A stretch of DNA of 6,832 bases, taken from NCBI GenBank assembly GCA_027346205.1, contig DAIESR010000101.1, positions 1-6,832 of the forward strand, read 5' to 3'. Shown in pieces: positions 1-6,136 of the stretch (within the stretch, counting starts at the first letter, position 1; each line of letters starts with the position of its first letter). A program made the translations under genes and the position numbers. Below the pieces are notes generated by a model, which saw nothing but the letters and a program-made list of their open reading frames with translations, had not been told where the DNA came from and ran no database searches. The DNA comes from Beijerinckiaceae bacterium. GTDB taxonomy: Bacteria; Pseudomonadota; Alphaproteobacteria; Rhizobiales; Beijerinckiaceae.

Positions 1-203
1 GTGCCCGAAAAGACTGTAATAATATCCTGAGCGTTCCAGTTTCGGGACAGGTTATCAAGTGCAGGTTGATGGTTGGAAAAGCCTTCCGATTAAATTATTA
101 ATTGTACTGTATAGTATAGTAACCGTGTTACACGAGAGATCGTTCCAAAATAAATTCAAATATAAATAGCGATAGTACTCCTTCACTTTTCTACTTGGAC
201 GCT
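1..203. other. AT-rich leader upstream of the chemoreceptor gene
   Basis: No convincing gene lies here. One forward frame is open from base 3 to a TAA at 96-98 (31 codons). It could be the tail of an upstream gene, but I do not recognise it. Bases 4-10 (CCCGAAA) pair with 40-46 (TTTCGGG). Together with the GGGACAG that follows, this recalls the palindromes at 1915 and 3458, so it may be a decayed relative or an unrelated hairpin. Bases 85-175 are markedly AT-rich and are the likely promoter zone of the chemoreceptor. A weak sigma70-like pair is TTGATG (66-71) and TTAAAT (90-95), with an 18-base spacer. GTAAC-CGT-GTTAC (119-131) is a short inverted repeat that could be an operator, but nothing further supports that. 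Confidence 0.35.
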
Positions 204-1475
204 ATGATTGTAAGAATTACAAATTTTCTGCGCATATTCAGCAGCGGCCTCGGTCTGAAAGCTGTGCTTTCCTACCTTCCGCCGATCACTGTGGCGTGGA
301 TATTCTTTATCCTTTACCTGAACGACATCCGGCAAAGCGACCCTGAAACCTTTCGGCTGGGGCTGGCGCTTGGCCTGTCGGGCATCGCGGTCGGCAGCGT
401 CATCGTCGTCCTTCTTGTCATTAACACCGTGCCGCCCTTGCGCAATATTGTCGCGATCACGCATCGGCTGCGAAATGGCGAAACAGCGCTCGAGGTCCCC
501 TATCGCTCCCGCGGCGATGAAATCGGCCAGTTGGCGCAAGCGCTGGAAACGTTCCGCCAAACGGCAGAGGCCAAGGTGCAATTGCAGTCCGAGCAGCAAG
601 CGCTGGAGGAACAAACCGAAGAACAACGCCGCCGCGTCGGCAATGAAATGGCCGAGACCTTCACACAAATTTTCGGCACGATCATCGCCGGACTTTTGGG
701 GGCGCTGAAAAAGCAGGAAGGCTGCGCCGGACGGCTGGAAGAAGCGGTGGCGATCGCCGCGGGCGCGGTCAGCGTCTTGTCGGTCGCGGCGTATGAATCG
801 CACGAGAATATGTCAACCGTGGCCTCCGCCACTGAACAATTGGCAGCTAGCAGCAACCAGATCGGCCGACAGGCCCGAGAATCGCACGGCATTGCCGAAG
901 CTGCGGTGGCGGGCGTCAAGAAAACCAGCAAACAAGCCGAGATGCTGGAAACCGCCGCGCAGAAAATCGGCGATGTCGTCGCGCTGATCGGCAGTATCGC
1001 GTCGCAGACTAATCTCCTCGCGCTTAACGCCACGATCGAGGCCGCGCGCGCCGGCGAAGTGGGTAAGGGCTTCGCCGTGGTGGCGGACGAGGTCAAGGCT
1101 CTGGCAAACCAGACTTCGATTGCAACGAAAGAAATCGCCGGCCACATCGAATTGCTCCAGGGCGCAATAGGTCTGATGGTCGAGGAGGTGTCGTCGTTCG
1201 TCGACCCGATCAACCGCTCGCTGGAAATCAGCCAGGCGATAGAGGCAGCTGTCGGCGAGCAGGTCATGGCGACCGGCAAAATCGCCGGCAATGTCCGCGC
1301 CACGACACGGAACGTTGCCAGGGTCGAGGAAAGTATGGTGACGCTGGGCGACGCGGTTCGAAAAGTGGGCACGATCAGCAAGGATGTCCTGGCCGCCGCC
1401 CAAACTTGTCAAAATGAATGCGCCAAGATGCAGAATGAGGTGGCTTCGTTTACTGGGCGGTCGGGGGAGGCGTAA
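204..1475 (+). CDS. Methyl-accepting chemotaxis protein (two-TM, HAMP, no periplasmic sensor domain)
   Basis: This is a chemoreceptor that controls the CheA kinase through CheW in the inner membrane. From the ATG at 204 it is 423 residues long. Hydrophobic segments at about 18-38 and 50-73 are joined by only about 12 hydrophilic residues, so there is no periplasmic ligand pocket. A HAMP domain follows (about 74-125, with the DEIGQL motif near 105), then a coiled coil and the signalling domain (about 195-380). Its hairpin tip is unmistakable: [18 protein letters not shown], then [15 protein letters not shown] (about 268-302). The pattern is that of alphaproteobacterial MCPs. The C-terminus lacks an NWETF-type CheR/CheB tether and carries two cysteines in [15 protein letters not shown] nine bases upstream (195) is an alternative start. 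Neither start has a clear Shine-Dalgarno sequence, so the start is uncertain. No che gene is adjacent. The signal sensed is unknown; a membrane or intracellular cue is an inference from the architecture. Confidence 0.9.
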   Translation: MIVRITNFLRIFSSGLGLKAVLSYLPPITVAWIFFILYLNDIRQSDPETFRLGLALGLSGIAVGSVIVVLLVINTVPPLRNIVAITHRLRNGETALEVPYRSRGDEIGQLAQALETFRQTAEAKVQLQSEQQALEEQTEEQRRRVGNEMAETFTQIFGTIIAGLLGALKKQEGCAGRLEEAVAIAAGAVSVLSVAAYESHENMSTVASATEQLAASSNQIGRQARESHGIAEAAVAGVKKTSKQAEMLETAAQKIGDVVALIGSIASQTNLLALNATIEAARAGEVGKGFAVVADEVKALANQTSIATKEIAGHIELLQGAIGLMVEEVSSFVDPINRSLEISQAIEAAVGEQVMATGKIAGNVRATTRNVARVEESMVTLGDAVRKVGTISKDVLAAAQTCQNECAKMQNEVASFTGRSGEA

Positions 1476-1487
1476 ACGAAAAAGAGC

Positions 1488-1528
1488 CGACTCAGAAATC
1501 GAGTCGCGGTCGGCGCAAAGCCGACCGC
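1488..1528 (+). terminator. Tandem hairpins after the chemoreceptor gene (possible terminator)
   Basis: Two perfect stems follow the stop codon at 1473-1475. The first is CGACTC (1488-1493) with GAGTCG (1501-1506). The second is GCGGTCGGC (1506-1514) with GCCGACCGC (1520-1528), a 9-bp stem closed by a 5-base loop GCAAA. They share base 1506, so they could be alternative folds. No run of T follows, so this is not a canonical intrinsic terminator. The position and GC-rich stem still suggest transcript termination or 3'-end protection. Confidence 0.45.
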
Positions 1529-1723
1529 ATGATCGAGTCAGCAAGACGAGGCGTCTCAATCTGTTTCACGACCTTGCGGGTATTATGCGTGAATTTGCGA
1601 CGGCTGCCCGGCTCAGATGGCTTGTTCAGATCAGCGCGCGAAGAGATCAAGCGATCTTGCCCGATCGTGGATGCGTGTCGATCGGACTGCCAGGCTTGTC
1701 TTTCTTTAAGTTCGCGCGATCGT

Positions 1724-1845
1724 CATTGGGCGGCAGGGCAATCGGGTGAAGTGATCTGCCAACCGCCCTCGCCCTTCGAGACGCCGCTTACAGCGGCTCC
1801 TCAGCATGAGGGGGCCTTTCACCCGATTGCCCTGCATTGGGCGGC
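1724..1845. repeat. Nested inverted-repeat element with flanking direct repeats (MITE-like or compound REP)
   Basis: An outer pair of perfect 18-bp inverted arms (1733-1750 and 1818-1835; left arm GCAGGGCAATCGGGTGAA) encloses 67 bases. Within these is an imperfect palindrome (1766-1812: CCCTC at the left, GAGGG at the right, with the inner stem GCCGCT/AGCGGC around the loop TAC). The inner part resembles the CTCGAGACGCCGC/CTCCTCA palindromes scattered through many alphaproteobacterial genomes; that likeness is from memory. An 11-bp direct repeat CATTGGGCGGC lies at both edges (1724-1734 and 1835-1845), overlapping the arms by one or two bases, which could be a target duplication. No transposase is present, so if mobile it would depend on one elsewhere. 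Two stacked intergenic repeats are an alternative explanation. Confidence 0.65.
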
Positions 1846-1914
1846 GGAGCAGCTTGCGTCGGCGCGCTCCGCGATCTAGGTTGCGCCGCGCCATACGAGC
1901 CTATTTCAAATAGT

Positions 1915-1972
1915 TAGAGCATGTCCTCAATCGGAAAAGTCTGGCAACTTTTCCGATTGAGGACATGCTCTA
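1915..1972. repeat. Perfect 26-bp palindrome, copy 1 of an intergenic repeat family
   Basis: The left arm 1915-1940 (starting TAGAGCATGTCC) is exactly complementary to the right arm 1947-1972 (ending GGACATGCTCTA), with the six-base loop CTGGCA. A divergent copy lies at 3458-3511. The shared blocks are TGTCCTCAATCGGAAAAGT on the left and ACTTTTCC...GGACATGCTCTA on the right. It ends 23 bases before the sppA start. The AGAGCATG...CATGCTCT frame is typical of abundant intergenic repeats in Hyphomicrobiales. It could act as a transcript hairpin between genes or simply be a passive dispersed repeat. No T-tract follows. Confidence 0.9.
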
Positions 1973-1995
1973 GCCGAGCAGGGGTTTCGACGGTT

Positions 1996-2967
1996 ATGTC
2001 AACTTCTTCCCCCGACCATCTCGTCGATCGTCGGCGGCTGCAGCGTAAGCTGTCCTTCTGGCGCGTGGCCGCCTTCTTATTCCTCATCGTCTTGATCGGG
2101 GCGGTGGGCCTGCGTCTGTCTGGCATCGCTGGGCCGATCGGCCTTACGCCGCATATTGCGCGGCTGACGATACGGGGCTTCATTTCTGGGGATCGTGGCA
2201 CGTTGAAACTGATCGACCAGATCGGGCGATCGCAGGCACGCGGCGTGATTCTCTCGATCGAAAGTCCCGGCGGCACGACGACCGGAGCGGAAAAGCTCTA
2301 TGATGCGATCCGCCGCTTATCGGCGAAGAAGCCGGTTGTCGCGGTCGTCGACACGATGGCCGCCTCCGGCGCCTATATCACGGCGCTCGCCGCGGACCGG
2401 ATCGTGGCGCATGGCAATTCCCTTGTCGGCTCGATCGGCGTCCTCATCCAATATCCGAATATTGCGAAATTGCTCGACACGATCGGCGTCAAGATCGATG
2501 CGGTGAAGTCTTCGCCGCTGAAGGCGGAACCGAGCGGCTATGAGCCGACAAGTCCGCAAGTGCGGCAGGTCTTGGCCTCGCTCGTCGACGATAGCTATGT
2601 CTGGTTCAAGGGGCTGGTGAAGAAAAGGCGCCATATGAGCGATGCGGAACTCGCCGTCGTCGATGACGGCCGGGTGTTCACCGGCCGCCAGGCGCTGGGC
2701 GTGAAACTCATCGATCAGATCGGCGGGCAGCGGGAGGCGATCGCCTGGCTGGAGCACGCGAAGGGCGTGCCGGTGGGCCTGCCTGTCCGCGACTGGAAAG
2801 GGAGCATCAGCCTCGAACGGCTCGGGATTCTCGGCTATTCGGCGCGGATCGCGCAGGCTTTCGGATTCACCGGGGTGGCCGAAGCGTTCGATCGCGCTGA
2901 GACATATCGAAAGATGCATTTACTTGACGGTCTCTTGTCGATTTGGCAAGCTGACCGTGTTGAATGA
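1996..2967 (+). CDS. sppA: Signal peptide peptidase SppA, short 36K-type
   Basis: This is a membrane-anchored serine protease (family S49) that degrades cleaved signal peptides at the periplasmic face of the inner membrane. It is 323 residues long, the usual size for the short, single-domain form. A basic N-terminus precedes one membrane anchor (about 22-40). The protease domain (about 55-265) shows ESPGG (89-93), the nucleophile region DTMAASGAY with Ser124, the segment ADRIVA...VGSIGVL (133-150), and the general base in SSPLKAEPS with Lys176. This Ser/Lys dyad is characteristic of SppA. I start at ATG 1996 because the reading frame upstream to 1921 is translated from the palindrome at 1915-1972, and the same false peptide start (MSSIGKV) recurs at 3462. 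AGGGG at 1980-1984 is a modest ribosome binding site 11 bases upstream. ihfB follows after 162 bases. Confidence 0.93.
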   Translation: MSTSSPDHLVDRRRLQRKLSFWRVAAFLFLIVLIGAVGLRLSGIAGPIGLTPHIARLTIRGFISGDRGTLKLIDQIGRSQARGVILSIESPGGTTTGAEKLYDAIRRLSAKKPVVAVVDTMAASGAYITALAADRIVAHGNSLVGSIGVLIQYPNIAKLLDTIGVKIDAVKSSPLKAEPSGYEPTSPQVRQVLASLVDDSYVWFKGLVKKRRHMSDAELAVVDDGRVFTGRQALGVKLIDQIGGQREAIAWLEHAKGVPVGLPVRDWKGSISLERLGILGYSARIAQAFGFTGVAEAFDRAETYRKMHLLDGLLSIWQADRVE

Positions 2968-3129
2968 AGCTATCGAGACCATTGGACATCAACCATCGGA
3001 CATTGGATCTGGCGTGGGTGAAGACAGATTTGTAAAGCGGGTAGAGCCGCAGGTGTCCGCGGGCGTTGTTTCGCAATGTCGGTTGCAAAATTGGCTTCAT
3101 CGGGTAAGTGAAGCGGCCGGGGGGCGTGC

Positions 3130-3420
3130 ATGATCAAGTCGGAACTCGTGCAGCGGATTGCAGATCGCAATCCGCACCTGTATCTGCGCGATGTCGAGAA
3201 GATCGTGAATGCCATTCTCGACGAGATTACCAATGCCTTGTCGCGGGGCGACCGCGTCGAGCTGCGAGGCTTTGGCGCTTTCTCAGTGAAGCGCCGCGAT
3301 GCGCGGCTTGGCCGCAACCCCCGCACCGGCGCGCATGTGTCGGTCGATGAAAAGGCGGTGCCGTTCTTCAAGACCGGCAAGGAAATGCGCGAGCGCCTCA
3401 ACGACGGCTATTCCGGATAA
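3130..3420 (+). CDS. ihfB: Integration host factor subunit beta
   Basis: This is the beta subunit of IHF. It pairs with IhfA to bind specific sites and bend DNA sharply, affecting replication, recombination and transcription. At 96 residues it has the family length. It starts with the canonical [11 protein letters not shown]. The helical dimerisation part is at 1-40, the [17 protein letters not shown] strand region at 40-56, and the DNA-binding arm carries GRNPRTG with the intercalating proline at 64. [13 protein letters not shown] near the C-terminus is typical of IHF-beta rather than HU. A G-rich run (3119-3124) five bases before the ATG can serve as ribosome binding site. The order sppA-ihfB-lapA is usual in Hyphomicrobiales. 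Confidence 0.95.
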   Translation: MIKSELVQRIADRNPHLYLRDVEKIVNAILDEITNALSRGDRVELRGFGAFSVKRRDARLGRNPRTGAHVSVDEKAVPFFKTGKEMRERLNDGYSG

Positions 3421-3421
3421 T

Positions 3422-3439
3422 CCGATCCGGCGGGATCGG
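3422..3439 (+). terminator. Hairpin immediately after ihfB
   Basis: CCGATCC (3422-3428) pairs perfectly with GGATCGG (3433-3439) around the loop GGCG, one base after the ihfB stop. No T-run follows (CTCTACATC), so termination would be weak. It may instead stabilise the ihfB 3' end or attenuate read-through into the lapA-domain gene. Confidence 0.45.
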
Positions 3440-3457
3440 CTCTACATCAAACAATGA

Positions 3458-3511
3458 GAGCGTGTCCTCAATCGGAAAAGTCTATCTATCAACTTTTCCG
3501 GGACATGCTCT
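3458..3511. repeat. Palindrome copy 2 of the intergenic repeat family (asymmetric)
   Basis: The left arm 3458-3481 (GAGCGTGTCC, then TCAAT, then CGGAAAAGT) pairs with the right arm 3492-3510 (ACTTTTCCG, then GGACATGCTC). TCAAT (3468-3472) is left as a bulge and there is one G-T pair. The loop is CTATCTATCA. Compared with copy 1 at 1915-1972, the right arm lacks the ATTGA that would pair with TCAAT. It ends 17 bases before the start of the lapA-domain gene. Confidence 0.85.
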
Positions 3512-3516
3512 AGGTC

Positions 3517-3520
3517 AGGG
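3517..3520 (+). promoter_or_regulatory. Ribosome binding site that sets the lapA-domain start
   Basis: AGGG lies seven bases before ATG 3528 and just outside the palindrome. It favours this start over GTG 3462, which lies inside the repeat and has no such site. Confidence 0.6.
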
Positions 3521-3527
3521 TTCGCGG

Positions 3528-3824
3528 ATGAAGCGTGTGCTGCAATGGCTCATCCTCGTGCCCTTGGCGATCGTCGGCGTTGCCTTTGCCGTCGCCAATC
3601 GGCAGATCGTCACCGTGTCCTTCGATCCTTTCGCGATGCATCCGTCGGAGCAGATCGAAGTCAAGGCGCCGCTCTTCGTCGTTCTCGTCCTCGCACTGGC
3701 GGCCGGTGTTCTGGTCGGCGGTCTCTTCACGTGGTTCGGCCAAGGCAAGCATCGCCGTGCCTCGCGCGAAGCGCAGAGTGAGATGGCGCGGCTGCGCAGT
3801 GACATAGAGCGCATGAAGACCTAA
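3528..3824 (+). CDS. LapA-domain (DUF1049) small inner-membrane protein
   Basis: This 98-residue protein has two membrane helices (about 4-23 and 47-70). Between them is a short polar stretch with NRQIVTVSFDPF (24-35), the signature of the LapA/DUF1049 family. A basic, alpha-helical cytoplasmic tail follows (KHRRASREAQSEMARLRSDIE). In enterobacteria the LapA protein works with LapB in controlling lipopolysaccharide synthesis through LpxC stability; in alphaproteobacteria the role is less clear, so I give no gene symbol. It commonly lies between ihfB and trpF in Hyphomicrobiales, as here. The start at 3528 is chosen because the upstream frame to 3462 is palindrome sequence. No lapB-like TPR gene is next to it. 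Confidence 0.85.
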   Translation: MKRVLQWLILVPLAIVGVAFAVANRQIVTVSFDPFAMHPSEQIEVKAPLFVVLVLALAAGVLVGGLFTWFGQGKHRRASREAQSEMARLRSDIERMKT

Positions 3825-4091
3825 CTTCGTTTATGCGCTGCGCCATGGGGTTTCACCTCTGGACGCCAGAATATGTCCCCCAATTCTTGTTCCAAAGCAG
3901 AGTTCAAGTCTTGATGCGCGCTTTTGAAGCAGATGATGCAGTGGAATTTAGAGATTTTTTTGGTTTCAGCGCGCGTTGCGAAGACAAAGCTGAAAGAGCC
4001 AAAGAAATTGTGCCATTTTTTCTTTCCTGAACGGGAAAATTTGTTCTAGTCTTTGTGTCCATTGCAAGACCGTGCTGTCGGAGGCCGAGGC
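3825..4091. other. AT-rich gap between the lapA-domain gene and trpF
   Basis: Base composition drops in GC here, most visibly at 3940-4060, unlike the genes on either side. A 65-codon forward frame (3833-4030) is open but has no ribosome binding site and no recognisable domain, so I do not call it a gene. TTTCC (4023-4027) and GGAAA (4034-4038) form a small stem. The AT-rich 3' half could house a separate promoter for trpF, but I cannot point to good -35 and -10 boxes. There is no leader peptide with tandem Trp codons, so a classical trp attenuator is not seen. Confidence 0.4.
4080..4084 (+). promoter_or_regulatory. Ribosome binding site that sets the trpF start
   Basis: GGAGG is seven bases before ATG 4092. 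It rules in favour of this start over GTG 4053, which would add 13 residues not expected before the first TrpF beta strand. Confidence 0.75.
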
Positions 4092-4754
4092 ATGGGAATC
4101 TTTGTCAAGATTTGCGGACTGTCCACGCCTGAAATGGTTGATGCGGCCCTTTCCGCCGGAGCCGATATGGTGGGCTTCGTCCATTTCGAGAAAGGCCCGA
4201 GGCATGTGCCGCTGGATGTGGCGCAGTCCCTCAGCGAGCAAGTGGGCGACAGAGCCGTCAAAGTGCTGGTCACGGTGGATATGACCGACATGGCGCTCGC
4301 CCATGCGATCGCCGCTGTGAAACCCCATGCGCTGCAATTGCATGGGCACGAGCGGCCGGACAGAGTCGCCACGATCAGCACGCGCTTCGGCTTGCCGGTC
4401 ATCAAGGCGATCAGCATCGGCGGCGAAGGGAGCGATATCGGCCGCATCATGTCCTATCAGGGCGTCGCCGATATGCTTCTGTTCGACGCTGCGCCGGCGA
4501 AAGACGGGGCCGAGCTTCCCGGTGGCAATGGGACCAGTTTCGATTGGACCTTTTTGCAAGCGCTCGATCTGCAAACGCCCTGGCTGCTTGCGGGGGGCCT
4601 GAGGCCGGACAATGTCGGCGAGGCGCTGACGCAAACCGGCGCGCAAGGCGTCGATGTGTCATCGGGCGTCGAAAGTGAGCCGGGCGTGAAGGACCCGGCC
4701 AAGATCGCCGCTTTCATCGCCAACGCCCGCGCCGCCGCAGAAACGAGGGGTTAG
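4092..4754 (+). CDS. trpF: Phosphoribosylanthranilate isomerase
   Basis: This cytoplasmic enzyme converts N-(5'-phosphoribosyl)anthranilate to CdRP, the third step of tryptophan synthesis from chorismate. The 220-residue protein is a complete TIM barrel. VKICGL near the N-terminus holds the catalytic base Cys8, LQLHG (81-85) follows, and LLFDAAP carries the likely general acid Asp132. GGNGTSFDW (144-152) and LLAGGLRPDNV (165-175) follow, and GVDVSSGVESEPGVKD (186-201) makes the C-terminal phosphate site. It is a separate enzyme, not fused to TrpC. trpB follows after 116 bases, so the two are probably co-transcribed. The AT-rich DNA upstream may carry its own promoter. Confidence 0.95.
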   Translation: MGIFVKICGLSTPEMVDAALSAGADMVGFVHFEKGPRHVPLDVAQSLSEQVGDRAVKVLVTVDMTDMALAHAIAAVKPHALQLHGHERPDRVATISTRFGLPVIKAISIGGEGSDIGRIMSYQGVADMLLFDAAPAKDGAELPGGNGTSFDWTFLQALDLQTPWLLAGGLRPDNVGEALTQTGAQGVDVSSGVESEPGVKDPAKIAAFIANARAAAETRG

Positions 4755-4826
4755 GACGGCACGCGGCACCGCGAGAGGTGCGTACCATTATCGCTCGGCG
4801 CTTGCATGAGGGAAGCCGGGAGGTCT

Positions 4827-4874
4827 ATGGCAAGGCATCCTTATGATCGATCCCTGCCAGAGAGACGTCGGTGA
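4827..4874 (+). other. Fifteen-codon upstream reading frame overlapping the trpB start
   Basis: GGGAGG (4818-4823) stands three bases before ATG 4827, which opens the frame [15 protein letters not shown]. Its TGA (4872-4874) overlaps the trpB GTG (4871-4873). This overlap is the geometry used in translational coupling. It contains no Trp codon, so it is not a Trp-sensing attenuator. The last three codons encode Arg (AGA CGT CGG). An in-frame ATG at 4806 could extend it. Whether it is translated is unknown, and chance is a fair alternative given its length. Confidence 0.3.
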
Positions 4875-6112
4875 AGCCAGATATCCCCAATTCCTTCCGC
4901 ATCGGTCCCGACGAGCGCGGCCATTTCGGCATTTTCGGCGGCCGATTCGTCGCCGAGACCTTGATGCCTCTGATTCTCGACCTCGAACGTCATTATGCGG
5001 CGGCGAAGCAGGACCCGACCTTCAAGGCCGAGCTCGACGACCTTCTCAAACATTATGTCGGGCGGCCGAGCCCGCTTTATTTCGCCGAGCGGATGACCGG
5101 CCATGTTCGCGCGCTTGCCCGTGCGCAAGGCCGCGAGGGCGGCGCGAAAATCTATTTCAAGCGCGAGGAGCTGAACCACACCGGTGCGCATAAGATCAAT
5201 AATGTGCTCGGCCAGATCCTGCTCGCGCGGCGCATGGGCAAGACGCGCATCATCGCCGAGACCGGTGCCGGTCAGCATGGTGTGGCGACGGCGACCGCCT
5301 GCGCCCGTTTCGGCCTCGAATGCATCGTCTATATGGGCGCCGTCGATGTCGAGCGGCAAAAGCCGAATGTGTTCCGCATGCATATGCTCGGCGCCAAGGT
5401 CGTGCCGGTGCAGTCCGGGGCGCGGACGCTGAAAGATGCGATGAACGAAGCCTTACGCGATTGGGTCACCAATGTCGCCGATACTTTCTATTGCATCGGC
5501 ACGGCGGCGGGGCCGCATCCCTATCCCGCCATGGTGCGCGACTTCCAATGCATCATTGGAGAAGAGACGCGGACGCAAATGCTCGCCGCCGAAGGCCGCT
5601 TGCCCAATTCGCTCTTCGCCTGTATCGGTGGCGGCTCGAATGCCATCGGGCTTTTTCATCCCTTCCTTGACGAGCGCGATATCGAAATTTATGGCGTCGA
5701 GGCTGCGGGTTTCGGTCTCGACAAAAAGCATGCTGCCTCGCTCGCTGGTGGGAGGCCCGGCGTTCTGCATGGCAATCGCACTTATCTGCTGATGGATGAG
5801 GACGGGCAGATCGAGGAGGGCCATTCGATCTCGGCCGGCCTCGATTATCCAGGCATCGGCCCCGAACATGCATGGCTGAAGGAGAGTGGCCGCGTGACCT
5901 ATCTGTCAGCGACAGATGCCGAGGCGCTCGAAGCTTTTCAGCTCTGCTCCAAGCTCGAAGGCATTATTCCTGCCCTGGAACCTTCGCATGCGCTCGCCAA
6001 GGTCGCTGAAATCGCGCCGCAAAAGCCGCAGGACCATCTCATGGTGGTGAATATTTCCGGGCGCGGTGACAAGGACATTTTCACGGTCGCCGATCATTTG
6101 GGTGGGATGTAG
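4871..6112 (+). CDS. trpB: Tryptophan synthase beta chain
   Basis: This PLP enzyme joins indole and serine to give tryptophan, normally in an alpha2-beta2 complex with TrpA. The 413-residue protein is full length. HTGAHKINN carries the PLP lysine Lys108, AETGAGQHG holds the catalytic Glu130 (22 residues on, as in the Salmonella enzyme), GGGSNAIG (253-260) grips the cofactor phosphate, and SGRGDKD (397-403) binds its ring. It is the TrpB1 type that pairs with TrpA. The GTG start is preceded by AGAGAG (4859-4864). A stop at 4844-4846 in the same frame and the absence of another start codon before 4871 leave GTG as the only sensible choice. trpA does not follow, so the alpha subunit must be encoded elsewhere or be missing. 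Confidence 0.97.
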   Translation: MKPDIPNSFRIGPDERGHFGIFGGRFVAETLMPLILDLERHYAAAKQDPTFKAELDDLLKHYVGRPSPLYFAERMTGHVRALARAQGREGGAKIYFKREELNHTGAHKINNVLGQILLARRMGKTRIIAETGAGQHGVATATACARFGLECIVYMGAVDVERQKPNVFRMHMLGAKVVPVQSGARTLKDAMNEALRDWVTNVADTFYCIGTAAGPHPYPAMVRDFQCIIGEETRTQMLAAEGRLPNSLFACIGGGSNAIGLFHPFLDERDIEIYGVEAAGFGLDKKHAASLAGGRPGVLHGNRTYLLMDEDGQIEEGHSISAGLDYPGIGPEHAWLKESGRVTYLSATDAEALEAFQLCSKLEGIIPALEPSHALAKVAEIAPQKPQDHLMVVNISGRGDKDIFTVADHLGGM

Positions 6113-6129
6113 AGTGTTCGAAACACTCT
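6111..6129. terminator. Perfect hairpin overlapping the trpB stop codon
   Basis: AGAGTGTT (6111-6118) pairs with AACACTCT (6122-6129) around CGA. The left arm begins within the trpB TAG. There is no T-run on either strand, but the site lies between trpB and the tRNA gene that faces it, so a bidirectional terminator is reasonable. It could instead be a short intergenic palindrome, since its AGAG...CTCT ends recall the larger repeats at 1915 and 3458. Confidence 0.5.
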
Positions 6130-6136
6130 GGTAAGC

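Larger units (their letters stand above)
1476..1914. other. Gene-free stretch between the chemoreceptor and sppA
   Basis: Forward reading frames across 1384-1749 and 1529-1879 are open but show no recognisable domain. They run through hairpins and the nested repeat and have no ribosome binding site, so I treat the stretch as non-coding. It holds the tandem hairpins at 1488-1528, a shorter one (AGACG/CGTCT, 1543-1555) and the inverted-repeat element at 1724-1845. Bases 1560-1720 contain nothing I can name. They could be remnants of a decayed gene, but no protein similarity is visible to me. Confidence 0.5.

Noticed and set aside
183..1559. Long reverse-strand open frames opposite the chemoreceptor (183-803, 500-1381, 813-1559)
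   Set aside because: They mirror a clearly conserved forward gene, have no recognisable domains, and are expected by chance in GC-rich coding DNA.
1629..1721. Six GATC sites within about 93 bases, considered as an origin or methylation cluster
   Set aside because: CGATCG-type words are common throughout this window, and there are no DnaA-box-like or AT-rich unwinding features beside them.
1384..1879. Forward open frames of 121 and 116 codons after the chemoreceptor
   Set aside because: They cross hairpins and the nested repeat, one begins inside the chemoreceptor, and neither has a ribosome binding site or familiar motif.
3833..4030. Possible 65-residue protein between the lapA-domain gene and trpF
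   Set aside because: No ribosome binding site, no recognised motif and atypical composition; kept as a note in the gap entry rather than called as a gene.
4755..4870. Trp attenuator or riboswitch before trpB
   Set aside because: No tandem Trp codons, no terminator with a T-run and no recognisable riboswitch core; only weak stems are present.
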